A stretch of 64,000 nucleotides of DNA, from assembly GCA_964036195.1 (NCBI GenBank), contig OZ038453.1:13553206-13617205 (forward strand), in the 5' to 3' direction. The position numbers were made by a program, and so were the translations under genes. Under the pieces are notes generated by a model. It searched no databases and was not told the DNA's origin. It saw only the letters and a program-made list of their open reading frames with translations. This stretch comes from Sphaerolaimus hirsutus. Its lineage: Eukaryota; Nematoda; Chromadorea; Monhysterida; Sphaerolaimidae. This document shows, in pieces, positions 46,801-53,717 of the stretch. How positions within the stretch are numbered: the stretch's first letter is position 1; the number at the start of each line of letters is the position of its first letter.

Positions 46801-47686
46801 ATCTTTTTTTTATTTTTAACTTTTCTCTTAACTTTTTACTTCTCACCACTCAAAAATTGGTGTTTCACTTATCCACTTGCGGTATTGACACCAGAATTAT
46901 TTACCAATTCCAGTGATCAGCGTGAAGGTAAAGAGCATTGCTGACTCAAAATTATCCCATTTCATTTGCGTTTGATATTTTTTGGGTCTGTTGTTCTGAC
47001 ATTGTGCCAGCTGTTCAAGGGTGGAATCATCTGAAAAAAATGAAAATGAATTGTGCATAATTTAAAAACTGTCCGATTACCGTATTTCTTCTAATAGAAC
47101 GGCATACCTCCAATAGAACGGCAGGTTTTGGCACATTTTTGCAATCTCGAAAAGGATAAAATGGCAACAGCCAATTGAACAGCACCTCCGATAGAACGGC
47201 AGGTAGAAATCACGTTGAAGAGTGCTGCCAAAAAAAACAAACATATTTATCAGGAAAATGGGTGGTGAGAACATTCTGTGTTCAGAACTATGATTCAGGA
47301 TAGCTTTCACATTTGATTTTGTTTGAATTCGTACTCTGATATTAAAATGCTGTTCATGCTTCATTAAGAACCCCATTTTCAAATGAAAAATGTGTGAAAA
47401 ACATTGATGAAAAAATAGAACGGCAGCCTCCAATAACGGCAGGTAAAAAAGTTGACGAAAAAATACAATGGCGCTCTTCTATTAGATGGAATACGGCACA
47501 AATAGCTTACCCTTTACCTAGCTTTTCCTGATTATCCTGAATTTTGATGAGTATCCCTCTTATGCATCTTTCTCTAATTTCATTCTGTCCTCCACTTTCG
47601 ATAAAATGGAAAATGGTCGCTCCAAAAATAAGATACAGGAATACCACAAAAATTAATCCAAAATGCAAAAGTACGGATTTTTGCAT
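34820..47686 (-). CDS. Two-pore-domain (K2P, TWK-type) potassium channel, at least 9 exons
   Basis: Reading order: 47686-47518 (start, TM1 LLHFGLIFVVFLYLIFGATI), 47030-46905 (pore helix 1), 46635-46603 (33-nt exon, YGHVVPQTNY), 37768-37605 (RVFCMIYSAIGIPLTMLALA, TM2), 37556-37321 (TM3 and LSTIGFGDIV second filter), 35816-35692 (TM4 and VLRKMHFYGRN), 35624-about 35549, 35154-35093 and 35022-34820 (acidic C-terminus to stop). Phases agree from exon 1 to exon 7 and between the last two; the join from exon 7 to 35154 fails, so a small exon is missing or misplaced (35380-35440 is a weak candidate). K2P dimers carry background K+ current in the plasma membrane. The first filter reads TGIGYG instead of TTIGYG; the second, TIGFG, is normal. 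The intron between exons 3 and 4 is 8.8 kb because of a BEL/Pao insertion; that between exons 4 and 5 is only 48 nt. Confidence 0.87.
35859..36275. mobile_element. TA-flanked CCGTATTACCTCGAAATACCCCC element, K2P intron
   Basis: TA|CCGTATTACCTCGAAATACC on the left, inverse TTCGAGGTAATACGG|TA on the right; arms of GGGGGGGTATTTCGAG with G runs of 8-10. It carries the internal TCTGCATAGTACAGATCACA block typical of the family. Confidence 0.85.
36319..37011. mobile_element. hAT-like foldback element, TCGATAT arms, copy 3
   Basis: Starts TAGGGTTGGGACGATATATC and ends ATATCGTCCCAACCCTA. Core sequence with TACCAAAAGCAAAATATCG matches copy 2. Flanks TAGGGTTC and TAGGGTAG match 6 of 8. In the K2P intron between TM3-P2 and TM4 exons. 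Confidence 0.78.
38419..38714. mobile_element. hAT-like CAGAGTTGTTAAAAG element, TACGTAAAC family
   Basis: CAGAGTTGTTAAAAGTACTG on the left, inverse TTTGTACAACTATG on the right. Flanks CATTACGG and CATTATGG match 7 of 8. Confidence 0.78.
38804..39315 (+). repeat. 5' LTR of the BEL/Pao element
   Basis: Starts TGTTGCCATCTTGG and ends CTCACAACA. It has a GAGTATAAAAGC box near 39073 followed by ATTCAGTC, a plausible promoter and start region, and CTAAAATAAAGACC near 39186 as a likely polyadenylation signal. Two copies of ACTTGTCGCTGAGC lie near 38965 and 39010. Confidence 0.95.
39315..45725 (+). CDS. BEL/Pao gag-pol polyprotein, 2136 codons, intact, with a C-terminal env-like stub
   Basis: Single frame without stop. 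Residues about 1-190 are Gln/Lys-rich (gag N-terminus); about 195-380 match the DUF1759-type gag core (KLPKLELRDFNGD). Three zinc knuckles lie near 412-480 (CIFCEGSHFSSEC, CTKCTRKGHFKRDC, CFYCKVKNQHASALC). The aspartic protease LDSGAQ is near 594. Reverse transcriptase has ADIEKAFL near 959 and YVDN near 1045 (YVDD variant), then the RNase H/Pao region FTDAS near 1222 and LWTDS near 1300. Integrase has HHCC near 1568-1606 and catalytic D, D, E near 1641, 1709 and 1740, followed by a DUF5641-like segment. After residue about 1980 comes a hydrophobic stretch and a cysteine-containing tail of about 140 residues ending just before the 3' LTR; it resembles the start of an envelope-type membrane protein cut short. 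The start ATG overlaps the last base of the LTR. Confidence 0.93.
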   Translation: MAQLATGDRAQSAYGNAVPQLVGSGTIRKVLGQNRKQAKTLLAEEAPVFTHVKESATHENVSKAKQVRVVMANLRDKSEACKQKLTERDTEWRNVLANLEALSNQGLKESQVLQSEEEQKYAEHLESPEGHLNLIQQLEDKAISLRIGIQSLEEYLQKITGTGTTSLAQQQNSNSATTTAGQGQSNTTQRTTPRLMEAKLPKLELRDFNGDIIQWDAWWQSYEQVIHKRTDMAIITKFQYLLKYVTGEAFDAIKGIRVVEQNYELAIEILQKQYGKTRDIKRRLYAKLQQVPEPKGHYKSLQSFHREVQSLVYQLRSQNENMNNYATVEMIRSKIPSNIRLEIVKIKGEDQEWSVANILSSLEKIIEQRKEADTDTSDKQESNFSKNLHQKRDQKPITTTSAFSASATNNNPYCIFCEGSHFSSECRKYATTQNRMQKLMQSKDRCTKCTRKGHFKRDCRTNLRCFYCKVKNQHASALCPETFSNGVKELNKSSGGHKSTNQGTKPQTMTAMAMAGKPSSTTELNRSNAVNRLQQSTEQTITSTVDVDVTNATVNKMETETGTFQYRPVRMQTAKAMAYNPEDQSVPWQCAKIFLDSGAQRTFVSKEFMKKLKLQPKIAVTIGLGTFGTKKKMDVNAEIVELDLQLKDGSRQTITANAIETLATIQPHQDLSKDDWEFIHQKWGQQADKLFAEPINSNGEQSVPDIVLGLDVYWDFLTKQGTIKLPSGMHVVKSKFGLMINDQDGTSNKGAQNSGVFTVSQVTEQNYELAINNGHYSSSTQISNPRVEEFWELETIGIKDCPVINDDEKATQQFHATTEYKDLRYHVKWPYKDCIEKLQDNKAMSLQRHRALTNRFSKDEKGMDLLQRYNQVIEDQLKKGIIEKVFGEPTDGRKIHYLAHQPVETPGKTTTKLRIVYDASASIKNHLSLNDCLHRGPVILPELAGLLLRFRAGSIGIIADIEKAFLQVVLQEPDRDLTRWWWYKDPTKPVMEQNLQLYRFVRMPFGVISSPWLLGAVITHHLQVIVEDSGLPKAQLLEGISDGIYVDNLIFSVDSVDLAKQKYDVIKAAFNLASMNMRDWTTNSTELRKCFNVDDKSETKEVTVLGMHWDTETDTLNISKPKGADNPLPQKLTKRVLVQLISAIFDPLGMLCPVTVTLKALMQQIWAKIKSKGQLEWETEVPDQYNEKFSEIKELQKQVNQIKWSRTLEPIKPSEMMELHVFTDASKQAYAASAYLRQELENGKFAMKLIFAKSRVAPKQQKGKPITIPRLELLGLTIGARMVKFLLKQLKGWKIAKSFLWTDSICCLWWLHSNKTMACFVKNRILEIQTIQTETSVQVNKIDTADNPADIASRGCDLQELQQKDIWWTGPMGFQAELPPDFQPDNESMPPDLKPEIEQEFIMPKSSIWVGLTTQEEPETKDFLAETENSYQIDPKRFSKWDKLLRVTIRVMRFVAYLKSKHQKKSACQQITLNTKETPFMKDESQAATEYWVKVTQQIQLSDQIKHIKEAQKQNVPFQKHFGITAKELKFDSVKNIVKVMTRIPDIDCNQELYLLPQKGCITRLITEHYHRKVMHAGVAQTLAELREKFWIHRGRIMIHNIIKHCVVCRKVTGMPYKQPVFGTLPKERVELHRPFHHVGMDFFGPLWYQVADELRQKAHKKAYVLLITCFSTRAAHLELVPNMTAAETQMAFNRFESRRNTPHKVRLDNAPQFKQLARNLPNIQWNFITPFAPWQGGVYERIVGIIKQLMKKAQAANYNPLLNWMELSTMVLEVEKMSNSRPLTYVGDTIDTLQVLWPMDFLLGDHTGSDPVEKLMSDDKSHQSMDADPEYTPARNEKQKMKELWDAIQQKKEKLWHLWQKLYLDMLRQRYNFGKQSNRDVITEPKVGAVVLIKEQNLPRGAWKLGKIQKLNRSKDGWIRSAEVQLKSGKHIERPIVHLCPLEVQDYNGQGQEKEDKENPMDKNPSDQPSQAPEARKNPHRTARRQQTYADFFMVGLQVLTIISIVMSGTSGTGNWQQQYNKQFNLCTKAKNGHAIAIPDKIYCKFPVTDKVRKQEVNLWAQRLEPQKATAYRCYIDHHIITTNMGFFGSKGIIGDIHKFERVDTNECWNAVKTQKWKRQQIIQLNDDLWQSSIG
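39316..39335 (+). other. Candidate tRNA primer binding site
   Basis: The bases just after the 5' LTR read TGGCGCAGCTTGCAACTGG; TGG complements the CCA end of a tRNA. It lies inside the first codons of the polyprotein. The matching tRNA was not determined. Confidence 0.5.
45761..46272 (+). repeat. 3' LTR of the BEL/Pao element
   Basis: 512 nt, apparently identical to the 5' LTR. It is preceded by CTCTGGGGAG, a short purine-rich tract that may prime plus-strand synthesis. Confidence 0.95.
46690..46890. mobile_element. TTACGCAAGTGG foldback element, K2P intron 2
   Basis: TTAATTACGCAAGTGGAAATG on the left, inverse CACTTATCCACTTGCGG on the right; arms of AAGTGGGAAGTAAC type. The right end is about 20 nt from the K2P exon 46905-47030. 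Confidence 0.55.
47080..47496. mobile_element. TA-flanked CCGTATTTCTTCTAATAGAACGGC element, K2P intron 1
   Basis: TA|CCGTATTTCTTCTAATAGA on the left, inverse TTCTATTAGATGGAATACGG on the right (flank CA). Arms repeat CTCCAATAGAACGGCAGGT. Located between K2P exons 1 and 2. Confidence 0.78.
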
Positions 47687-47986
47687 GGTTATGAAACCAC
47701 GAAAAACGTTGCGAGTGCTCTCTTATGTAATGTTATATTCACCCTATTTCTGTGTAAGTAGGTACGTAGTCACTTTGTTTTAGCCAGAACTATCTCGGCT
47801 TACTAGCACCGGGAAATTGTCATGGTGTTGAAACAGCGCACTGGCGCAGCAATTGATTTTACAAGTTTTTGTGGATTTTTTTGTGTCTATCCCAAATTTT
47901 TGATTTGTTACGAATTTTACTGAAGAAATGTTTATTATTTGTTACATTTAAAGTCCCAGAATACGATGTTGAAGGAAAAGTGGATG

Positions 47987-48148
47987 CCGTATTTCTTCTA
48001 ATAGAAGAGCGCCGTTCTATCTTTTTCGTCAACTTTTTCACCTGTCGTTCTATTGTTTTGGTGCCGTTCTTTTGTTTTCGTGAGCGCAAAGATGTGCCAA
48101 AAACTGCCGTTCTATTGGAGGTATGCCGTTCTATTACAAGAAATACGG
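47987..48148. mobile_element. Short CCGTATTTCTTCTAATAGAAG element
   Basis: 162-bp member with ends CCGTATTTCTTCTAATAGA and TTCTATTACAAGAAATACGG|TA and CGCCGTTCTATC arms. Confidence 0.75.
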
Positions 48149-48198
48149 TAGTTCTCGTTTTAGTTTCTTGAATAAAATCTTGAATCTTAAATCAATTA

Positions 48199-48457
48199 CC
48201 GTATTTCCTCGAAATACCCCCAGGGGGTTTATTTTTTCAGAGAAAGAATTTTGAGAGAAAAACGTGAAAAATGCAACAATAACCACCATTTATAAGTTTT
48301 TACAGCCTTATATAAGGATGTAGATTGTTTAAACGATGTTCAAACGTAACACAGTAAGTGTTTTGAACGTCTGTTATGCATTTCCCAGACCACAAATTCA
48401 TAGTGCCCATTTTGAGGGGGGTATTTCGAGGGGGGGGGGTATTTCGAGGAAATACGG
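48199..48457. mobile_element. TA-flanked CCGTATTTCCTCGAAATACCCCC element
   Basis: TA|CCGTATTTCCTCGAAATACC on the left, inverse TTTCGAGGAAATACGG|TA on the right, the cleanest short member of the family. Interior carries the TTCTGTTATGCATTTCCCAG-like block common to others. Confidence 0.88.
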
Positions 48458-48486
48458 TAGTACAAATTTGTAAAATTAAGTTTCTG

Positions 48487-48655
48487 GTGCCAGTTCCGCA
48501 AAATGATAAGTGATAACTGAAATGGCAAAGGCGAAGTAAAAGCGCAAAGGCGGAGTGAAATGGCAAGGAAAGCGAAGAGAAATTACTTTTTATTTTTTAC
48601 TTCGCCTTTGCCATTTCACTTACCACTTATCATTTTGCGGAACTGGCCCCTGATC
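48487..48655. mobile_element. GCCAGTTCCGCAAAATG foldback element
   Basis: Hairpin with ends GTGCCAGTTCCGCAAAATG and CATTTTGCGGAACTGGCCCC; paralog of 32880-33018. Confidence 0.7.
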
Positions 48656-48657
48656 TG

Positions 48658-49090
48658 CACTAACTGATCTGCGCCTTTTTGTGTAGGATTGCAAATACCT
48701 AGTTACCCAGCCCTATCTTTCCTCCATTTTGCACTCTAAAAGAGCTTGATAAAAATATGTTCACGTGATAAATTCTCTAATTTGTGGTGCGGATTGGATT
48801 TTTGATGGAGCATTTTTGCCTAGAATGAGAATCGTTTTTGTATGTTCAACTGGATAGAAAGTCTACAATAAATTTTTATCGGTCGTTTCCTCTCGGTATT
48901 ATTTGTTCGAAATACATTTTCTGGTTCAAATGCTACCTGTTATAATTTATGCATTGGGTTCCATTTATCCTCCAACTATCAACGTTTTTCCAGTATTTAC
49001 GTAATTTCCTGGGTTATTTCTTGGCTTATAATTAGTCCCCGGATTGAATTTTCACGCAAAAATTCGACAGATAATCGAGGTTGAATTAAA
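48658..49090. other. Intergenic stretch
   Basis: AT-rich, no exon and no clear inverted repeat. It ends at the presumed 5' truncation point of the LINE fragment. Confidence 0.4.
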
Positions 49091-49091
49091 T

Positions 49092-50501
49092 AATTCAGAA
49101 TAATTGTCATCTGAATTTTCGGAGATACCTAACTACTGGAATGAGAATCCCTACAGACTAGAAGTAACCGGTGTAGATGCAAAAATACTATCTAAAATGG
49201 ATAAATTATACATCAGTACAATGAAACGCTGTGTGCGCTTGCCAAACACATGTAGTTCAGCGAGTTTAACACTTGACCTGGGTGGGAATTTACCCTCTGA
49301 CAAATATTACCAAATGGTCATAACATATCACAGATACATGCATTTACTAGATAATTTAAGACTCCTCAAAATATCGCTTAATTCTGACAAAAAATTATGT
49401 GGGAATGCCCGACTCTCAAAAACATGTGAAACATCAGAAAGTCAATTCAGGGGGGCATGCAAACATGTAAGAATCACTAACCAAACAGCACTTTGTTTGA
49501 CTAAGATCAACCTAAAACGGATGATAGAACAAAATAGACGTGCGATATCACTGCAGGCAGTGCAAAGCCAAAAGATTGCTGACATACGCCCTGAAACACA
49601 CAGTCAATGTAGTCTAAAAAGCCTAAAATACACTCATTTAAACTGGTTTGCTGCACGGCACAACGGGCTTCGCGATCGCGCGATTACAGGTAGAAAATTA
49701 TGTTTAGCATGTAGCACTGAAAATTGCAAAATACGTAGCAGTGTGACCCATATACTCTATACCTGCCAAAAATTAGACAGAATGCAAAATGACATTACCA
49801 CTCTTTAATGTGTGTATAACTGTGCATCTAAATATGATTTGCTTAATGGAAATGTTTGTAGCAGACACAGAGATCTGATAGATAAGTTGGTTTCCACCGG
49901 GTTATACTTTCGTGGATAGTGCTGGTAATTGAATGCTGCTGTAACTGTAAATGAGTGCTGAGTATCACAATCACCTAAGTCTGAATAATACTCAGTCAGG
50001 GTGATTGTATATATATTCATGCAATGTTATTTGACATTTACAGCAGTATGTATGCATGGGTAATACTGTGATATTGATGTGATGATTTACAGAATAAAGA
50101 CAAAAAAATTTCACTTTAAATAATGTTAAAATTGCATTAAATAAAAATTTGTAAAATAATCAATTACATTTATGTGATAATTAAACTTCTTAAGAGAAAA
50201 CCCCCAAATTTTTCAGATCATGGAATGAGCATCATTTTCCAGGTCATAAATCACATTGGATTTGGGTGGTGTGCCATTGGCAGAATGCTCGATAACAAAG
50301 GGTGATTGAAGTAATGTTAGGTGACATTCTTTATGTTTTTGTTGACATTGGAATTTGTTAATTCTTGTGTTGACATATATATATTTCCTATATACTGTAT
50401 CCTGTGCGGAAGGACCAGACCTTATCTTGGCTGTCCCTTATGTATGAGTAAAATTGCTTGTACATTGATCCGCTCTACCTTTAATTAAATTAAATTAAAT
50501 C
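49092..50501 (+). mobile_element. 5'-truncated non-LTR retrotransposon (LINE) 3' end
   Basis: About 1.4 kb: the C-terminal end of ORF2, a 3' UTR, and a tail of TTAAATTAAAT repeats ending about 50501. The left boundary near 49092 is inferred from the loss of upstream coding sequence. Structure (truncated 5', simple-repeat tail) is that of target-primed insertion. Confidence 0.75.
49104..49808 (+). pseudogene. C-terminal fragment of a LINE reverse transcriptase polyprotein
   Basis: Open for about 234 codons, no stop before 49806. It contains a segment typical of the region after the RT domain (LNWFAARHNGLRDRAITGRK) followed by CLACSTENCKIRSSVTHILYTC, a C-x2-C...H...C zinc-binding end found in many LINE ORF2 proteins. 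There is no RT catalytic motif because the element is 5'-truncated. No host splice sites suggest that it is part of a gene. Confidence 0.7.
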
Positions 50502-51350
50502 CCTCGGGCTATGAAACGACGAAAATTGTTGAGAAATGGCTGAATGCCGAATTATATTATAATACGTACGCTTCAAAGTTTGATAGTCAGTTACTTACTA
50601 GAAAGTTAGAAAGTTACTTAAAATACCTAGGTACTTGATGTAGCTTCGTAATGTTGAAAATGTTGACATCTTCGGCAAGTGAATCACTGTTTTCGAATAA
50701 GCGCAGTTACAATTCCAGCATGGAATAGCGCAATGAGACTGACCCACCCTGTAAATATACGCGGTAAATATATTTACCCAGGTAAAATATCGCTTTTCAG
50801 AACACTTGTGTGTGATGTGACAGTGTTGTATAGCGAGGTAAACATCACTGAATAATGTAATACAACTTTTTTGTTTGTTGCTTACCATATACTGTCGAAT
50901 TAAGTGGCGACGTAATAATTTTTATCAGACGCGTTGTTTCCTGGCTAATGGAAGAGAATTGCCATTGTCAACTCACGTTGCTCCCTCCGTTGTGCGAACT
51001 CGATATAAATGTCGAAATGAATAAATAACCAATTAATGTCGCACCTCGACGGACATCACACTAAGTATGGAAACCTACCATAACCCAAATGAATAAGGAA
51101 CCAAAAATTATACAGTTTCTTCATCAAAATATCCCGGGTTACTATGGAATGATCAATTACGAAATTTATCACAAGATTTTATTCATAAAATTTTGGTAGG
51201 ATTCTGCGTATACTTTGCGGTCCACCGAGTATACGGAAACACTATTTACGCATACCGCAGCACGATTATGTATGGCATGCAAGTTTTCCTTGCAGACCAA
51301 AAATATAAAAACATAACTATATTTATGTACTTATTTGATACACAAGTTAC
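50502..51350. other. Intergenic stretch with repeat fragments
   Basis: 50680-50840 shares motifs such as TCCAGCATGGAATAGCGC with the 6690-6720 area. 51050-51235 is the partner of the dispersed repeat at 19326-19500. No exon seen. Confidence 0.5.
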
Positions 51351-51353
51351 TTA

Positions 51354-51655
51354 CCGTATTTCCTAGAATATTGTTTCAGAGTGGAAATTTTGAGGGGGTA
51401 TTTCGAGGGGGGTATTATTTCGCCAGAAATTTGTTTAACACCCAGTACTAATTCGTCATCTGTAACGTACGCAGACGTAGAAAATTGCAACACTAACTGA
51501 CATGTATAAGCGTCTAAAGATCGGTACATAAATAAGTATGTAGGTAGATGGTATACGCCGTGTCCTAACGTACTCGATCATATTGTTTTTAACGTGTGTT
51601 CTGCATTGCCTGGATCAAAACCGCAGCTTCTGTCATTTACGTTCTCTTTACACAC
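51354..51655. mobile_element. CCGTATTTCCTAGAATATTG element, right end lost
   Basis: TA|CCGTATTTCCTAGAATATTG opens the element; GAGGGGGGTATTATTTCGCC and TGTGTTCTGCATTGCCTGG interior blocks follow, but the opposite terminus is missing. Confidence 0.6.
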
Positions 51656-52631
51656 ATTCCTAGGAAGTATTTACTTATTTGATGCTAAGATTAGCGATCA
51701 ATTTTGTTCATGAGATTAAAAAGTGTATGAAGCTAGCGCCTTTTGTGCATGGCGCAATTTCATCGTATCGTGGCGCTATTGGAGCCTGGCGCTAGGATTT
51801 CTGATGGCGTAATAATAAAGTAATGATTAATTTGTTACTTAATATGTGAATCCCACCCAATTATTTATAGTAGTATCAGTTCATTCTTGTCGCTAATTCA
51901 TTGTGGTGCACACAGGTATGTGCCAGTGCGCATGTAAACCCGGTGCGCATGTAAACCCGGTGCGCATATAATCCCGGTGTACATGTAGGCCAAATTTCCC
52001 GCATTTTTCCATCACAGATATTTTATAAGTTAATCGGTTATCTTAGAAAAAATATAACATTTTTCCATCCCCCCGTTAACCGGGCTCAGTAAACACACAG
52101 CCTCTGAAAAATCCTGGATATGTCCCTGCCCCCCCCCCTGATCACTGTGTCAACATGTGCACCGGGTTTACATGCGCACCGAGTTCTCGCCGTGTCACAC
52201 ATGTTATCAAAGTGCTTCTCACGATTGGCGTCAAAATCATGGCACAGTTTACATCACTATTCACGAGACAAGCGTTTTAGGCCTTACACAAACCATATGT
52301 TGTTTTACGATTAACAAAATTGAATGTACCTATTTATAGTGCCCTGCTGTATAACTGGGAGAGACTTTATTCGGCACATTACGGTAATCACCTACTGTAA
52401 GTGTTGGAAAAGTGTACGCACTTTTTATACAAGCCTTTTGGTGGGTAAAAAGCTTTAACTGTTGTAGATGCAGTCGTGGTAGGGAAGTGAAGTTGTGTCA
52501 ATGTCTAACATGTGTATTGCATAAAAAATACGTAGGTATATTTACTTTGTGTGTATCGGGTCAGGTGCAAAACATGACAAGTGTGTATTGGATGAAATAT
52601 GAGGCATTGTGTAGTATTGGCCCTGGTCCAC

Positions 52632-52805
52632 ACTAGTTTTCACCCGAAATTTGGAAAACTCATAAATCAGCTTTGAACGCATTCGAGTTTTCCACAATGA
52701 GTCACTCATAATCTCCGTCAACTGTAGTTGACGGTCACCTCATTCAAGAAAACTCAAATGCGTTCAAAGCTGATTTTTGAGTTTTTCAGGTTGCGGGTGA
52801 AAACT
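52632..52805. mobile_element. CACACTAGTTTTCACCC foldback element
   Basis: CCACACTAGTTTTCACCCG on the left, inverse GCGGGTGAAAACTATCG on the right, with AATCAGCTTTGAACGC inverted inside. Same AAATCAGCTTTGAAC arm motif as 20436-20650. Confidence 0.7.
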
Positions 52806-52809
52806 ATCG

Positions 52810-53238
52810 TAAAGCCGGAATTACAGCTCAGCCGCGTTTGACGTGAAATGTTGACGTCGTAAAATTGATTACATCAAAATAGACATAGGTACAGCGTTGA
52901 AATTTCAGAATTTAATAGTTATAGTAATTGTGGTTGTATGTCCTTAAAAATTAAAAAAATAACTATTATTTAATAAGTTATCAATTTTACGTCAAAATTT
53001 ACACATTCTACGTCAACATTTCACATCAAACATTTTACGTCAGCAAAAAATTTTGACATTAAATTAATAACTACTTAAATAATGATTATTTGGTAAAAAT
53101 TTTTTTGGACATTACACACAATTACTAGAACTATCTAATTCTGAAATTTCAATGCTGTACCTTTGTCTATTTTAATGGAATCAATTTTACGACGTCATCA
53201 TTTCACGTCAAACGCCGCTGAGCTGTAATTCTGGCTTA
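52810..53238. mobile_element. TAAAGCCGGAATTACAGCTCAGC hairpin element
   Basis: 429-bp inverted repeat: GCCGGAATTACAGCTCAGCC on the left, GCTGAGCTGTAATTCTGGC on the right, arms of about 200 nt rich in TTTACGTCA and TGACGT. It abuts the UGT 5' end region. Confidence 0.8.
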
Positions 53239-53717
53239 TTACCTCGAAATACCCCCATGGAGGTTTATTATTTCCAGGAGTTACTAAAAAAATTATGGCA
53301 AAATGTAAAAGCATACTGTGTTTTCTCGTTTCAATCTTGGAAATTTCCAAGGGTGCTAAAATTCTCATTTCATTGCCAACATTATCCAAGAGCAACCTAC
53401 TTTTTTATAATAATTTAGCCGGCGTATTGGAAGATGCAGGTAAAATACTGAAATATTAATTTGTGTAAATGTCGTACATATTATTTATGTAGGGTATTAA
53501 TATTGAGATTTTTTGATGTTTATGAGCTATGATTTCTGTTCTGTTGGCTGTAGTATTCGGTTGTCAGATACCGTCAGATTGTCGTGTACTGTACATTCTC
53601 TTTACACTCAATTTGGGTGGGGGTATTTCGAGGGGGCGGGGTATTATTTCCTCAGCAAATTGTAGGGGGTGTTTCGGGGGGGGGGTAATTCAAGGGGGTG
53701 GGGTAATTCGAGGTAAT
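53237..53717. mobile_element. TA-type TIR element ends bracketing UGT exon 1
   Basis: Left TTATTACCTCGAAATACCCC (53237 on) and right GGTAATTCGAGGTAAT (to 53717) are the two ends of the CCTCGAAATACCCC family. The right half also has the CTTTACACTCAATTTGGG interior. Between them, where other copies have family sequence, lies the UGT signal-peptide exon. Confidence 0.65.
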
